From Bacteroidaceae bacterium (GTDB taxonomy: Bacteria; Bacteroidota; Bacteroidia; Bacteroidales; Bacteroidaceae): 64,000 bases of DNA. The notes beneath the pieces are model-generated. The model saw only the letters and a list, made by a program, of their open reading frames with translations, was not told the origin of the DNA and ran no database searches. Positions 36,032-43,806 of the stretch are shown piece by piece. Position 1 is the stretch's first letter. Each line of letters starts with the position of its first letter. The translations under genes were made by a program, and so were the position numbers. The stretch is taken from assembly GCA_900769465.1 (NCBI GenBank), contig CAAGGT010000306.1:62001-126000 (forward strand), read 5' to 3'.

Positions 36032-36099
36032 TGTCATACTGAACATAGCGAAGTATCTTCTGCCTTTTTTGGAGATCCTTCACTCCGTTCAGGATGACA
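36032..36099. repeat. REP-like inverted pair in the gadB-glsA gap
   Basis: Left arm TGTCATACTGAACATAGCG through AAGTATCTTC (36032-36060), right arm GATCCTTCACTCCG through CAGGATGACA (36072-36099). The arms are near-complements. It is the same motif as at 60913-62011. Confidence 0.8.
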
Positions 36100-36134
36100 G
36101 GATGACAGAAGAAACAACATAATAAGGAATAATT

Positions 36135-37124
36135 ATGGACAGGGATAGAAGGATTACACGCGAGGAACTGAAGACAGCCCTCTATGAAGCGTACAGGCGT
36201 TTCAAAGGAAACACCGGCGGCAAGAATGCCGATTACATACCCTATCTTGCCAACGTAGACAAGGACCTCTTTGGTATATCTGTCTGCCTGAAGGATGGCG
36301 AGATGCTCACAGTGGGTGACTGCAACTACCGGTTCGGCATTGAGTCGATATCCAAAGTGGCAACAGCAGCGCTGGTGCTCAAGGAGTACGGGCCCGAAAC
36401 AATCATCGATATGATTGGTGCAGATGCAACCGGAATGCCGTTCAACTCCATACTCGCTATACTGCTCGAGAACGAGCATCCTTCTACCCCATTGGTAAAT
36501 GCAGGGGCTATATCTGCCGTGAGTATGGTTTGCCCGGTTGGCAACAGCCGCGGGAAGTGGGAGGCAATTGTGCAGAATATCACCGAGCTGTGCGGCAGTG
36601 AGCCGGAGCTTATTAATGAGCTTTACAAGTCCGAGAGCGCAAGTAACCACAACAACCGCGCCATAGCGTGGTTGCTAAAGAGTTACGACCGCATATACGA
36701 CAACCCCGAAATGTCGCTCGACCTGTACACCCGTCAATGCTCGCTTGGTGTCACAGCAACACAGCTGTCTGCCATGGCAGCGACCATTGCTTTCGGCGGA
36801 TATAACCCTGTGACAAAAAGGAGAGTCTTCCCTGCAGCCTTGAGCGAGAAGATAACATCCATGATTGCAACTGTGGGTATGTATGAATACACAGGCGACT
36901 GGATGTTCAGGACAGGCATACCTGCCAAATCAGGCGTGGGCGGTGGTATCATAGGTGTACTTCCCGGCATCTTTGGTATTGCCGCATTCGCGCCGCCAAT
37001 CGATAAGGCCGGTAATTCGGTGAAGTCGCAACTTGCCATACGTTACATTATGGAAGAGCTACGGCTCCACATATTCAACGGCGAACGCGCAGTGATGGTA
37101 GAACACCAACCTGCTCCTGTATAA
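36135..37124 (+). CDS. glsA: Glutaminase (GlsA family)
   Basis: 329 residues. Serine-dependent glutaminase fold related to beta-lactamases: the SxxK nucleophile motif is in FGIESISKVATAAL, NAGAISAVSMV and the later Y-x-N-type region (SLGVTATQLSAMAATIAFGGYNP) follow, with SGVGGGIIGVLPGIFGIAAFAPPIDKAGNSVKS near the end. It hydrolyses glutamine to glutamate and ammonia. Ammonia and the GadB reaction both consume protons, so the pair fits acid resistance and GABA formation. The REP-like pair sits between the two genes, so cotranscription is likely but not certain. Terminator follows. Confidence 0.96.
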   Translation: MDRDRRITREELKTALYEAYRRFKGNTGGKNADYIPYLANVDKDLFGISVCLKDGEMLTVGDCNYRFGIESISKVATAALVLKEYGPETIIDMIGADATGMPFNSILAILLENEHPSTPLVNAGAISAVSMVCPVGNSRGKWEAIVQNITELCGSEPELINELYKSESASNHNNRAIAWLLKSYDRIYDNPEMSLDLYTRQCSLGVTATQLSAMAATIAFGGYNPVTKRRVFPAALSEKITSMIATVGMYEYTGDWMFRTGIPAKSGVGGGIIGVLPGIFGIAAFAPPIDKAGNSVKSQLAIRYIMEELRLHIFNGERAVMVEHQPAPV

Positions 37125-37129
37125 TAAGA

Positions 37130-37161
37130 TAGAATGCTCTCCGCGTGCGGAGAGCATTCTA
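37130..37161. terminator. Terminator after glsA
   Basis: 15-bp arms TAGAATGCTCTCCGC / GCGGAGAGCATTCTA. It can act on either strand; the next gene is convergent. Confidence 0.85.
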
Positions 37162-37195
37162 TATATTGTCCTGTCAAAACCAAATAGTGGCAGAA

Positions 37196-37873
37196 TCAAT
37201 CCACATATTTGACCTTGCCCATATCACGTGGCTTCGCCTCGGGTTTCTCACCCTCGGGATAACCCATTGAGATACACAGGCAAAGCTCATAGCCCTCGCT
37301 GAAGCCAAGTTTCTCAAGCACAGCATCCTTTTGCGGGCTGTCAAGGATGAAACGCACCGGGCTACCCAAACACACCGAGCCTACACCAAGTGCATTGGCT
37401 GCAAGCATCATGTTCTCGGCCATCAATCCGCAGTCATACGCAGCAAATGGGAATGTACTGTCCTGGGCAATGAACACCCACACCGGAGCATTGTAGAAAC
37501 AACCGGCAGCACGCTCGTTGCCTGTAGCAGCCATTGCAGCCTTAATCTGCGCCTGCAACTCAGGGTTATCGACAATACGCACCTCCCACGACTGGCGGTT
37601 GATTGCATTGGGCGCATTCACGCCACACTCCATAATCCGGTTCAACACCTCGCGGGGCACAGCCTGCTGCTTGTAGTTCCTTATACTGCGGCGCGACATG
37701 ATATTCTCGATAGCCGCATTCTTTTTGCATTCACTCTTTTCCATACACTCGTTTTTTGTACACTTGGCAGCACACTCGCCGCCATCACACTCCTTTTTGT
37801 CGGCCGACTCACCGCCGCACGCCACAGCCATCGCCAAAGAGAGGCTGCAAGCCAATGTCTTGAATAAATTCAT
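37196..37873 (-). CDS. Lipoprotein nitroreductase with Cys-rich linker
   Basis: 225 residues. Lipobox LAMAVAC (Cys19), then a 30-residue linker with cysteines 29, 34, 38, 43 and 49 (KKECDGGECAAKCTKNECMEKSECKK), then a nitroreductase fold: IMSRRSIRNYKQQAVPREVLNRIMECGVNAPNAINRQSWEVRIV (FMN-phosphate Arg/Ser), YDCGLMAENMMLAANALGVGSVCLGSPV, and MGYPEGEKPEAKPRDMGKVKYVD at the end. Most nitroreductases are cytoplasmic FMN enzymes using NAD(P)H. A lipid-anchored one with a Cys cluster is unusual and could take electrons from another envelope carrier. The gene is convergent with glsA. Confidence 0.88.
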   Translation of the reverse strand: MNLFKTLACSLSLAMAVACGGESADKKECDGGECAAKCTKNECMEKSECKKNAAIENIMSRRSIRNYKQQAVPREVLNRIMECGVNAPNAINRQSWEVRIVDNPELQAQIKAAMAATGNERAAGCFYNAPVWVFIAQDSTFPFAAYDCGLMAENMMLAANALGVGSVCLGSPVRFILDSPQKDAVLEKLGFSEGYELCLCISMGYPEGEKPEAKPRDMGKVKYVD

Positions 37874-37986
37874 ACGCGTTAAGTTTTATATACCTCGCAA
37901 AGATAACATGCTTTCACATTTTCAAAGAAAAATGGTGATAATTTTTGTTAAATCCAAGAAACTTGACTGTAAAAGGCGGTGAAATA

Positions 37987-38778
37987 CTATTCGTCCAAGT
38001 AGTATATTCTTCTTTTTGAGTATCTGTTACGGTAACTTTCCGGATTCTCATCTATAATTCTGCGCTCTATCCAATTGCCCTTTTCATCGTATTTGTATTC
38101 TACTTTTATGTTTGTCCAGTCGTTGGTATCGCTTGGAAAATTCTCTCTCTCTTCTATGATATTTCCATTTTTATCCCTTTTTCTTTTTGTGATTGTGTAA
38201 ATATCGCCAGTGACAGCCAAACAACACTCCTCTGTTTCCGTTCCATCATAATTGTAACTGTAATGGTATTTGTATGGAGGTATTCCATCGCAATGATATT
38301 CAAATGCATTGTCCAATCGATTGTTTTCATTATAAGAACTCTGCATCATATATAACAAGAGCATTTTTGTTGTATCGGGATATATATAACCATAATCCCT
38401 ATACAGAGTTACATTTTTATTGTCATCAAATTCAACAATACTATAAGACATCTCCTTTTTGTTACTGTCGCAATAATGCAAGTCTATTCTATTTGAACTA
38501 TTATAGTCATATCCACAGTAACCATCCTCCTCTCCGTTCGAGTAAAAAACAGTCTTTACGAGCTGTTGCTTGTCGTTGTACACGAACAAAGTTGAATCAT
38601 ACCCTTGTTCATCATCATAAACAATTGAGGAGACTTTACCTTTCAAGAAAGTTGTTCCGTATAAAGTAACAACCTCTGATGAGCATATTGAGGTTGTTTC
38701 TATTTTCTTGTCACTACAAGAAAATAAAATAAGAACAAAGATGTAAAGCGACGTGCCGGCTATTAAAGTTCTACCCAT
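37987..38778 (-). CDS. Hypothetical lipoprotein with YD-repeat-like strands
   Basis: 263 residues from the ATG at 38776-38778 (MGRTLIAGTSLYIF), lipobox VLILFSC. I do not recognise a family. The body is made of short Tyr/Asp/Asn-rich strands (KGKVSSIVYDDEQGYDSTLFVYNDKQQLVK, YKYDEKGNWIERRII), reminiscent of the antiparallel repeats in RHS/YD and MORN-like proteins and of many Bacteroides lipoproteins. The gene is clearly more AT-rich than its neighbours, which suggests an accessory origin. It is followed upstream by a second low-GC lipoprotein on the same strand. Confidence 0.65.
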   Translation of the reverse strand: MGRTLIAGTSLYIFVLILFSCSDKKIETTSICSSEVVTLYGTTFLKGKVSSIVYDDEQGYDSTLFVYNDKQQLVKTVFYSNGEEDGYCGYDYNSSNRIDLHYCDSNKKEMSYSIVEFDDNKNVTLYRDYGYIYPDTTKMLLLYMMQSSYNENNRLDNAFEYHCDGIPPYKYHYSYNYDGTETEECCLAVTGDIYTITKRKRDKNGNIIEERENFPSDTNDWTNIKVEYKYDEKGNWIERRIIDENPESYRNRYSKRRIYYLDE

Positions 38779-38849
38779 ATATTTATTATTTGAAACCAAT
38801 ATTTATCTTAATTCCTTGTTTTCCATATTGGTTGAAGAAATTAAAAAGT

Positions 38850-39725
38850 TCATTCTTTTTTAACGTAGAGTTTTTTTATTGTATAATCTTGAATATCTTC
38901 CTTGTATTCAAGAGTATCACCAGGCAATAGACAACCCGAGGTGTTATCTCCATTTCTACCACCATGAATGGCAATTCCACTGCGTCCCGGAACATTATCT
39001 ACATACCAATCAAATTTAAGATTTACATCCTTTTCTCCCCTTTCCCTTCGATGTTTATTGATCCTCTTTTCAAGTTCGGCTTTAGAAATGATATTATACG
39101 TTCCGTACATAATAGCTTTATCACTGTTTGCAATCTTAGCACTGTCGTAATTAACATGTGGCTCTAAAAAATAGCCCTTCATTGAATCAATCTTCTCACC
39201 TTGTTCATTGTATGCTGTTGCTGTAAAAGTACTAACCGTACTATTCTTTCCATACCACTCCCTGGTGCTGTTAACTACATGAACATACCTATTTTCATCT
39301 AAAATGAATTTCTGCTCAAAAGGGAATTTCGGTCCATAATCGGTAATTTCTGATGTAGAAAAGTACGCACTCCAATTGCCAATTTTGGTATATGCCTTTA
39401 CTGTGTCATTGTCTATAAAAAGAATTCTAACAAAAGTATCATCTAAAGTATAACAGCATTTTTCTCTTAGCCTTTTTGACATATTGTATGGTAATAACCA
39501 TATAACATTCTCGTCGTCATAAGGGTGTATTAAATATATACTGTCATATTCCTCTTCACAGTAGTCTGCAAAAGAAAAAACTTCTCCAATATTCTGTTTC
39601 TTAAGTTGCAGTTCAAGTCTAGGTTCTCTCGGTTCTTTTGGATGACAACCTAAAAACAAAAACGCACTTACTATAAGCACTGTAATCTTATTTAAGAATT
39701 TTAAGTCTCCCATTGTTTGATGCAT
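38850..39725 (-). CDS. Hypothetical lipoprotein with DUF5675-like C-terminus
   Basis: 291 residues (start at 39725, or MGDLKF at 39713). Lipobox FLFLGC. The central part is unrecognised, with many Tyr and Asp (EEYDSIYLIHPYDDENVIWLLPY). The last 60 residues hold RSGIAIHGGRNGDNTSGCLLPGDTLEY, which fits the pattern of DUF5675 or L,D-transpeptidase-like 'H-x-x-N...D-T-x-G-C' folds, where the Cys is functional. The function is therefore open; a cell-wall or toxin-like role is a guess. A perfect promoter lies at 39814-39844 on the minus strand. Low GC, like the next gene. Confidence 0.6.
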   Translation of the reverse strand: MHQTMGDLKFLNKITVLIVSAFLFLGCHPKEPREPRLELQLKKQNIGEVFSFADYCEEEYDSIYLIHPYDDENVIWLLPYNMSKRLREKCCYTLDDTFVRILFIDNDTVKAYTKIGNWSAYFSTSEITDYGPKFPFEQKFILDENRYVHVVNSTREWYGKNSTVSTFTATAYNEQGEKIDSMKGYFLEPHVNYDSAKIANSDKAIMYGTYNIISKAELEKRINKHRRERGEKDVNLKFDWYVDNVPGRSGIAIHGGRNGDNTSGCLLPGDTLEYKEDIQDYTIKKLYVKKE

Positions 39726-39840
39726 CTATTACTTGGTTCAAAAGTTCTTCTTCGCTCCATCCGTTGATTATTGCTTGGTTGCCAGTGATTTTAAGATTCC
39801 TCTTCGTTTCACACAAATATAATACCCCAAACAACGGTTG
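39688..39840 (-). other. Coding-like remnant frame overlapping the start of the DUF5675-like gene
   Basis: A 50-codon open frame in a different frame from the gene starting at 39725. It has no ATG but reads like protein: KITGNQAIINGWSEEELLNQ, then VIDASNNGRLKILK and a TAA at 39688-39690. It may be the 3' end of a decayed gene, or chance. Confidence 0.3.
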
Positions 39841-39844
39841 TCAA
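39814..39844 (-). promoter_or_regulatory. Promoter of the DUF5675-like lipoprotein gene
   Basis: On the minus strand TTG (complement of 39842-39844), a 20-nt spacer, TATATTTG (complement of 39814-39821), an exact -7 match. The predicted leader is about 80 nt. Confidence 0.7.
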
Positions 39845-40006
39845 TAGTTTATTATGGGAAAATACAACTCATTTTGTTTACTTTAACAAATAAGTATTAT
39901 ACCCATAAAGAATGTTTTTTATGTTGCAAAATAGACAAGCATATAAATTTTGTAAATGTAATTTGTTGATTTACAGGTGTACTATTTTGGTGTGAAACCG
40001 TATAAA

Positions 40007-40050
40007 ATATCAGCGAGATAAACAAAATTTGTTGTTTGTCTCGCTGATAT
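40007..40050 (-). terminator. Terminator after phnA-like gene
   Basis: Long stem ATATCAGCGAGAT..ACAA with TTGTTT.TCTCGCTGATAT (one G-U pair), followed on the minus strand by TTTTAT. It is 70 bp past the stop. Confidence 0.6.
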
Positions 40051-40119
40051 TCAGATATTTATATCTTTATTTGTTTTAATACAACTCCTCGTCAAAAAAG
40101 GATTTTACCGGTATCGGCG

Positions 40120-40449
40120 TTACTTCTTCAAGAAACAGGTCTTTAGAACAATGCTGCTACCATCGATTTTGCAGTCGACTTCCTCGGGGTTCTCGGTGAG
40201 GCGAATGCTCTTTACCTTTGTTCCGCGCTTGATTACCATTGACGAGCCTTTTACTTTAAGGTCTTTTATCACTGTCACTGCATCGCCGTCGAACAGCTGG
40301 GCACCGTTGCTGTCCTTTGCCACATCGGTTGCCTCTTCGGCTGTGTCATCGGCACTGAACTCATAAGCACAATCGGGGCACACATAGAGCATACCATCGA
40401 AATAGGTGTATTCACTGTTACATTTGGGGCATTTTGGAATGTCTGTCAT
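40120..40449 (-). CDS. PhnA/YjdM family zinc-ribbon protein
   Basis: 109 residues, the usual length. The N-terminal zinc ribbon has CPKC (7-10) and CPDC (24-27). After an acidic linker follows the PhnA domain (LFDGDAVTVIKDLKVKGSSMVIKRGTKVKSIRLTENPEEVDCKIDGSSIVLKTCFLKK). The family was named after phosphonate use in E. coli, but that role is not supported and the molecular function is not established. No phosphonate genes are nearby. Monocistronic. Confidence 0.93.
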   Translation of the reverse strand: MTDIPKCPKCNSEYTYFDGMLYVCPDCAYEFSADDTAEEATDVAKDSNGAQLFDGDAVTVIKDLKVKGSSMVIKRGTKVKSIRLTENPEEVDCKIDGSSIVLKTCFLKK

Positions 40450-40504
40450 TTTTATGTTTTGTTTTAAAGGTTTATGCGAAGATAAGAAATATTATTTAAG
40501 AACG

Positions 40505-40540
40505 CATTGAGGTCCCGGAATATCTCCCGGGACCTCAATG
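40505..40540 (-). terminator. Terminator after carB
   Basis: 14-bp arms CATTGAGGTCCCGG / CCGGGACCTCAATG around an 8-nt loop. The T-run on the minus strand is weak. Confidence 0.7.
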
Positions 40541-40562
40541 AATGATTATTGATTCTCTTCAA

Positions 40563-43500
40563 TTACTTGAACTCGTCCCAGCTCTTCACCGGCATTGAGT
40601 TAACGTCAATCTTGCAGAATGAGCGGATGAACGCGCTTGCAAGGCGGGCGTTGGTAATGAGCGGAATGTTATGGTCGATAGCCGCACGACGTATTCTGTA
40701 ACCGTTTGTAAGCTCGCGTTTTGTGTGGTTCTTTGGAATGTTGATGATGAGGTCGAAACGGTGGTCGGCAATCATCTGCATCACGTTGTTCTCGGCAGAG
40801 GGGTCTTCATCTGGCCACATTACGGGTGTTGTAGCTATGCCATGCTCGTTGAGGAACTTGGCTGTGCCTGATGTTGCGAAGATGTTGTAACCCTTCTGTG
40901 CAAGTATTGCTGCAGGCTCAAGCAAATCGACCTTTGACTTTGCAGCACCTGATGATACCATCACATTCTTCTCGGGCACGCTGTAACCAACGGCAATCAT
41001 TGCGTTGAGCAGTGCCTCCTCAAAGTCGTCACCGATGCAACCTACCTCACCGGTTGATGACATGTCGACACCCAATACAGGGTCGGCCTGGTGCAAGCGG
41101 CTGAATGAGAACTGCGAAGCTTTCACGCCAATGTGGTCAATGTCGAATGCCGACTTGTCGGGCTTGCTGTATGGCGCACCCAGCATAATGCGTGTTGCAG
41201 TCTCAATGAAGTTGCGCTTGAGTACTTTTGATACAAATGGGAACGAGCGTGATGCACGTAGGTTACACTCAATAACCTTAACCTCGTTGTTCTTTGCAAG
41301 GAACTGGATGTTGAAAGGACCGGAGATGTTCAACTCCTTGGCAATGCGGCGGCAAATCTTCTTGATGCGACGTGCTGTCTCAAAGTAGATTTTCTGTGCA
41401 GGGAACACAAGTGTTGCGTCACCTGAGTGTACACCGGCAAACTCAACGTGCTCTGAAATGGCATACTCCACTACCTCACCGTTCTGTGCCACAGCATCGA
41501 ACTCAATCTCCTTTGTATCGGTCATGAACTGCGATACCACAACAGGGAACTCCTTTGACACGTCGGCTGCCATCTTTAAGAATTCGTGCAACTCTTCCTC
41601 GTTGTAGCATACATTCATTGCAGCACCTGAAAGCACGTACGAAGGACGTACAAGCACAGGATAGCCGACTTTGTCTACAAATTCTTTCATATCCTCGAGG
41701 CTTGTAAGCTCCTTCCATGCGGGCTGGTCGATGCCGAGCTGGTCGAGCATTGCAGAGAACTTGTGGCGGTTCTCGGCACGGTCGATTGACAGAGGAGATG
41801 TACCCAGGATGGGCACAGCCTGACGATGCAGCTTCATCGCAAGGTTGTTAGGAATCTGGCCACCAACGGAAACGATGACACCACCGGGCTGCTCAAGGTC
41901 AATGACATCAAGCACGCGCTCGAATGACAACTCGTCGAAGTAGAGACGGTCGCACATATCGTAGTCGGTAGATACGGTCTCGGGGTTGTAGTTGATCATT
42001 ATTGACTTGTAGCCGAGCTTGCGTGCTGTCTGCACTGCATTGACCGAACACCAGTCGAACTCAACCGATGAACCGATGCGGTAAGCACCTGAACCAAGCA
42101 CAACCACAGACTTGTCGGTCTTGTAGTAGTTTACATCGTAACCTGTTGTGCCATAGGTCATATAGAGGTAGTTTGTCAACTCGGGATGCTCCGATGCAAC
42201 AGTGTTGATGCGCTTGACAGCGGGGAGAATGCCCAGTTCCTTACGACGCGCACGGACTGCAAGATTACCAGTCTCCATGTTCTTCTGTTCCTTGAGGACG
42301 AAGCGTGAAATCTGAAAATCGGAGAAACCGAGCTCCTTAGCCTTGCGGAGTACGTCGGCTGGTAGTTCCTCGAGTGTGTTGTAACCCTCGAGAACCTTCT
42401 TGTAATCTACAATATTCTTGAGTTTGCCCAAGAACCAAGGGTCAATCTTTGTTAGTTCGCTGATGCGCTCTACTGTGTAGCCCTGCTCAAGAGCCGATGC
42501 TATAGAGAACACGCGCATATCGGTTGGATTGGCAAGCTCCTCATCAAGGTTGTCGAAGTGTGTGTGTTCGTTACCCACAAAACCGTGCATACCCTGTCCA
42601 ATCATACGCAAACCCTTCTGGATAACCTCCTCGAAACTGCGGCCGATTGACATGATTTCGCCCACCGACTTCATGCTTGAACCAATCTGACGTGATACGC
42701 CTGCGAACTTTGTCAAGTCCCAACGTGGAATCTTGCAAATGAGGTAGTCGAGGTCGGGAGCCTTGTATGCGCTGTTGGGTGTGCCCATCTCGCCAATCTC
42801 ATCTAGTGTATAGCCAAGAGCAATCTTTGCTGCCACGAATGCGAGAGGATAACCTGTTGCCTTTGATGCAAGAGCCGATGAACGGCTGAGACGTGCGTTA
42901 ACCTCGATTACGCGGTAGTCGTTTGTCTCGGCATTGAATGCATACTGTATGTTACACTCACCCACGATACCCAAGTGACGTATTGCCTTTACAGAGATTT
43001 CCTGCATAAACTTTACCTGTTCGGGTGTGAGTGAGCAGGTTGGAGCAACAACGATTGACTCACCGGTGTGGATGCCGAGCGGGTCAAAGTTCTCCATGCT
43101 AGCTACTGTAAAACAGTGGTCGTTGGCATCGCGGATAACCTCGAACTCAATCTCCTTCCAACCCTTGAGCGACTCCTCAACGAGAATCTGGTTAGAGAAG
43201 GTGAATGCGCTCTCAGCAAGTTCCTTGAAGCTTGCCTCGTCCTTGCAGATACCGCTACCCAAGCCACCGAGTGCGTATGCTGAACGAACCATGACAGGGA
43301 AACCGATACGGTGCGCCGCAGCAATAGCATCCTCCATTGTCTCTACAGCCTGGCTCACGGGAGTCTTCATTGGAATCTCATCGAGTTTCTTAACGAAGAG
43401 GTCGCGGTCTTCGGTATACATGATAGCCTCGACTGATGTACCGAGAACCTTTACACCATATTTGTCAAGGATACCCTTCTGATAGAGTTCGGTACCGCAG

Positions 43501-43784
43501 TTGAGGGCGGTCTGTCCACCGAAGGCAAGCAGAATGCCGTCGGGGCGTTCCTTCTTGATAATCTCCTCTACGTTATGAATGTCAACAGGAAGGAAGTATA
43601 CCTTGTCGGCAATACCTTCCGATGTCTGGATTGTCGCTACGTTAGGGTTAATCAACACCGACTGGATACCCTCCTCGCGGAGTGCCTTAAGAGCCTGTGA
43701 ACCCGAGTAGTCAAACTCTCCGGCTTGACCGATACGCAATGCGCCCGAACCAAGCAATAACACCTTTTTCAATTTCTCTTTCAT
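40563..43784 (-). CDS. carB: Carbamoyl-phosphate synthase large subunit
   Basis: 1073 residues, standard CarB. Two ATP-grasp halves: the first starts VLLLGSGALRIGQAGEFDYSGSQALKAL and has MVRSAYALGGLGSGI; the second starts VVVLGSGAYRIGSSVEFDWCSVNAV and has VLVRPSYVLSGAAM. Between them lies the oligomerisation region, and the C-terminal MGS-like allosteric domain begins near VSSGAAKSKVDLLEPAAIL. It makes carbamoyl phosphate from bicarbonate, ATP and glutamine-derived ammonia for pyrimidines and arginine. The small subunit carA, which usually lies beside it, is not in this window. It lies 22 bp after the amidophosphoribosyltransferase and shares its leader. Confidence 0.97.
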   Translation of the reverse strand: MKEKLKKVLLLGSGALRIGQAGEFDYSGSQALKALREEGIQSVLINPNVATIQTSEGIADKVYFLPVDIHNVEEIIKKERPDGILLAFGGQTALNCGTELYQKGILDKYGVKVLGTSVEAIMYTEDRDLFVKKLDEIPMKTPVSQAVETMEDAIAAAHRIGFPVMVRSAYALGGLGSGICKDEASFKELAESAFTFSNQILVEESLKGWKEIEFEVIRDANDHCFTVASMENFDPLGIHTGESIVVAPTCSLTPEQVKFMQEISVKAIRHLGIVGECNIQYAFNAETNDYRVIEVNARLSRSSALASKATGYPLAFVAAKIALGYTLDEIGEMGTPNSAYKAPDLDYLICKIPRWDLTKFAGVSRQIGSSMKSVGEIMSIGRSFEEVIQKGLRMIGQGMHGFVGNEHTHFDNLDEELANPTDMRVFSIASALEQGYTVERISELTKIDPWFLGKLKNIVDYKKVLEGYNTLEELPADVLRKAKELGFSDFQISRFVLKEQKNMETGNLAVRARRKELGILPAVKRINTVASEHPELTNYLYMTYGTTGYDVNYYKTDKSVVVLGSGAYRIGSSVEFDWCSVNAVQTARKLGYKSIMINYNPETVSTDYDMCDRLYFDELSFERVLDVIDLEQPGGVIVSVGGQIPNNLAMKLHRQAVPILGTSPLSIDRAENRHKFSAMLDQLGIDQPAWKELTSLEDMKEFVDKVGYPVLVRPSYVLSGAAMNVCYNEEELHEFLKMAADVSKEFPVVVSQFMTDTKEIEFDAVAQNGEVVEYAISEHVEFAGVHSGDATLVFPAQKIYFETARRIKKICRRIAKELNISGPFNIQFLAKNNEVKVIECNLRASRSFPFVSKVLKRNFIETATRIMLGAPYSKPDKSAFDIDHIGVKASQFSFSRLHQADPVLGVDMSSTGEVGCIGDDFEEALLNAMIAVGYSVPEKNVMVSSGAAKSKVDLLEPAAILAQKGYNIFATSGTAKFLNEHGIATTPVMWPDEDPSAENNVMQMIADHRFDLIINIPKNHTKRELTNGYRIRRAAIDHNIPLITNARLASAFIRSFCKIDVNSMPVKSWDEFK

Positions 43785-43806
43785 AGCTTATATATAATTT
43801 TATTAT

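Larger units (their letters stand above)
39726..40119. other. Gene-free interval upstream of the low-GC pair
   Basis: 394 bp, strongly AT-rich. It contains the promoter at 39814-39844, the remnant frame above, and the hairpin at 40007-40050. Nothing else is recognised. Confidence 0.55.

Noticed and set aside
35742..36650. 302-residue frame on the minus strand over gadB, the gap and glsA
   Set aside because: It is antisense to two certain genes. Its central CHPVILNGVKDL segment is the known artefact of translating a REP-like unit.
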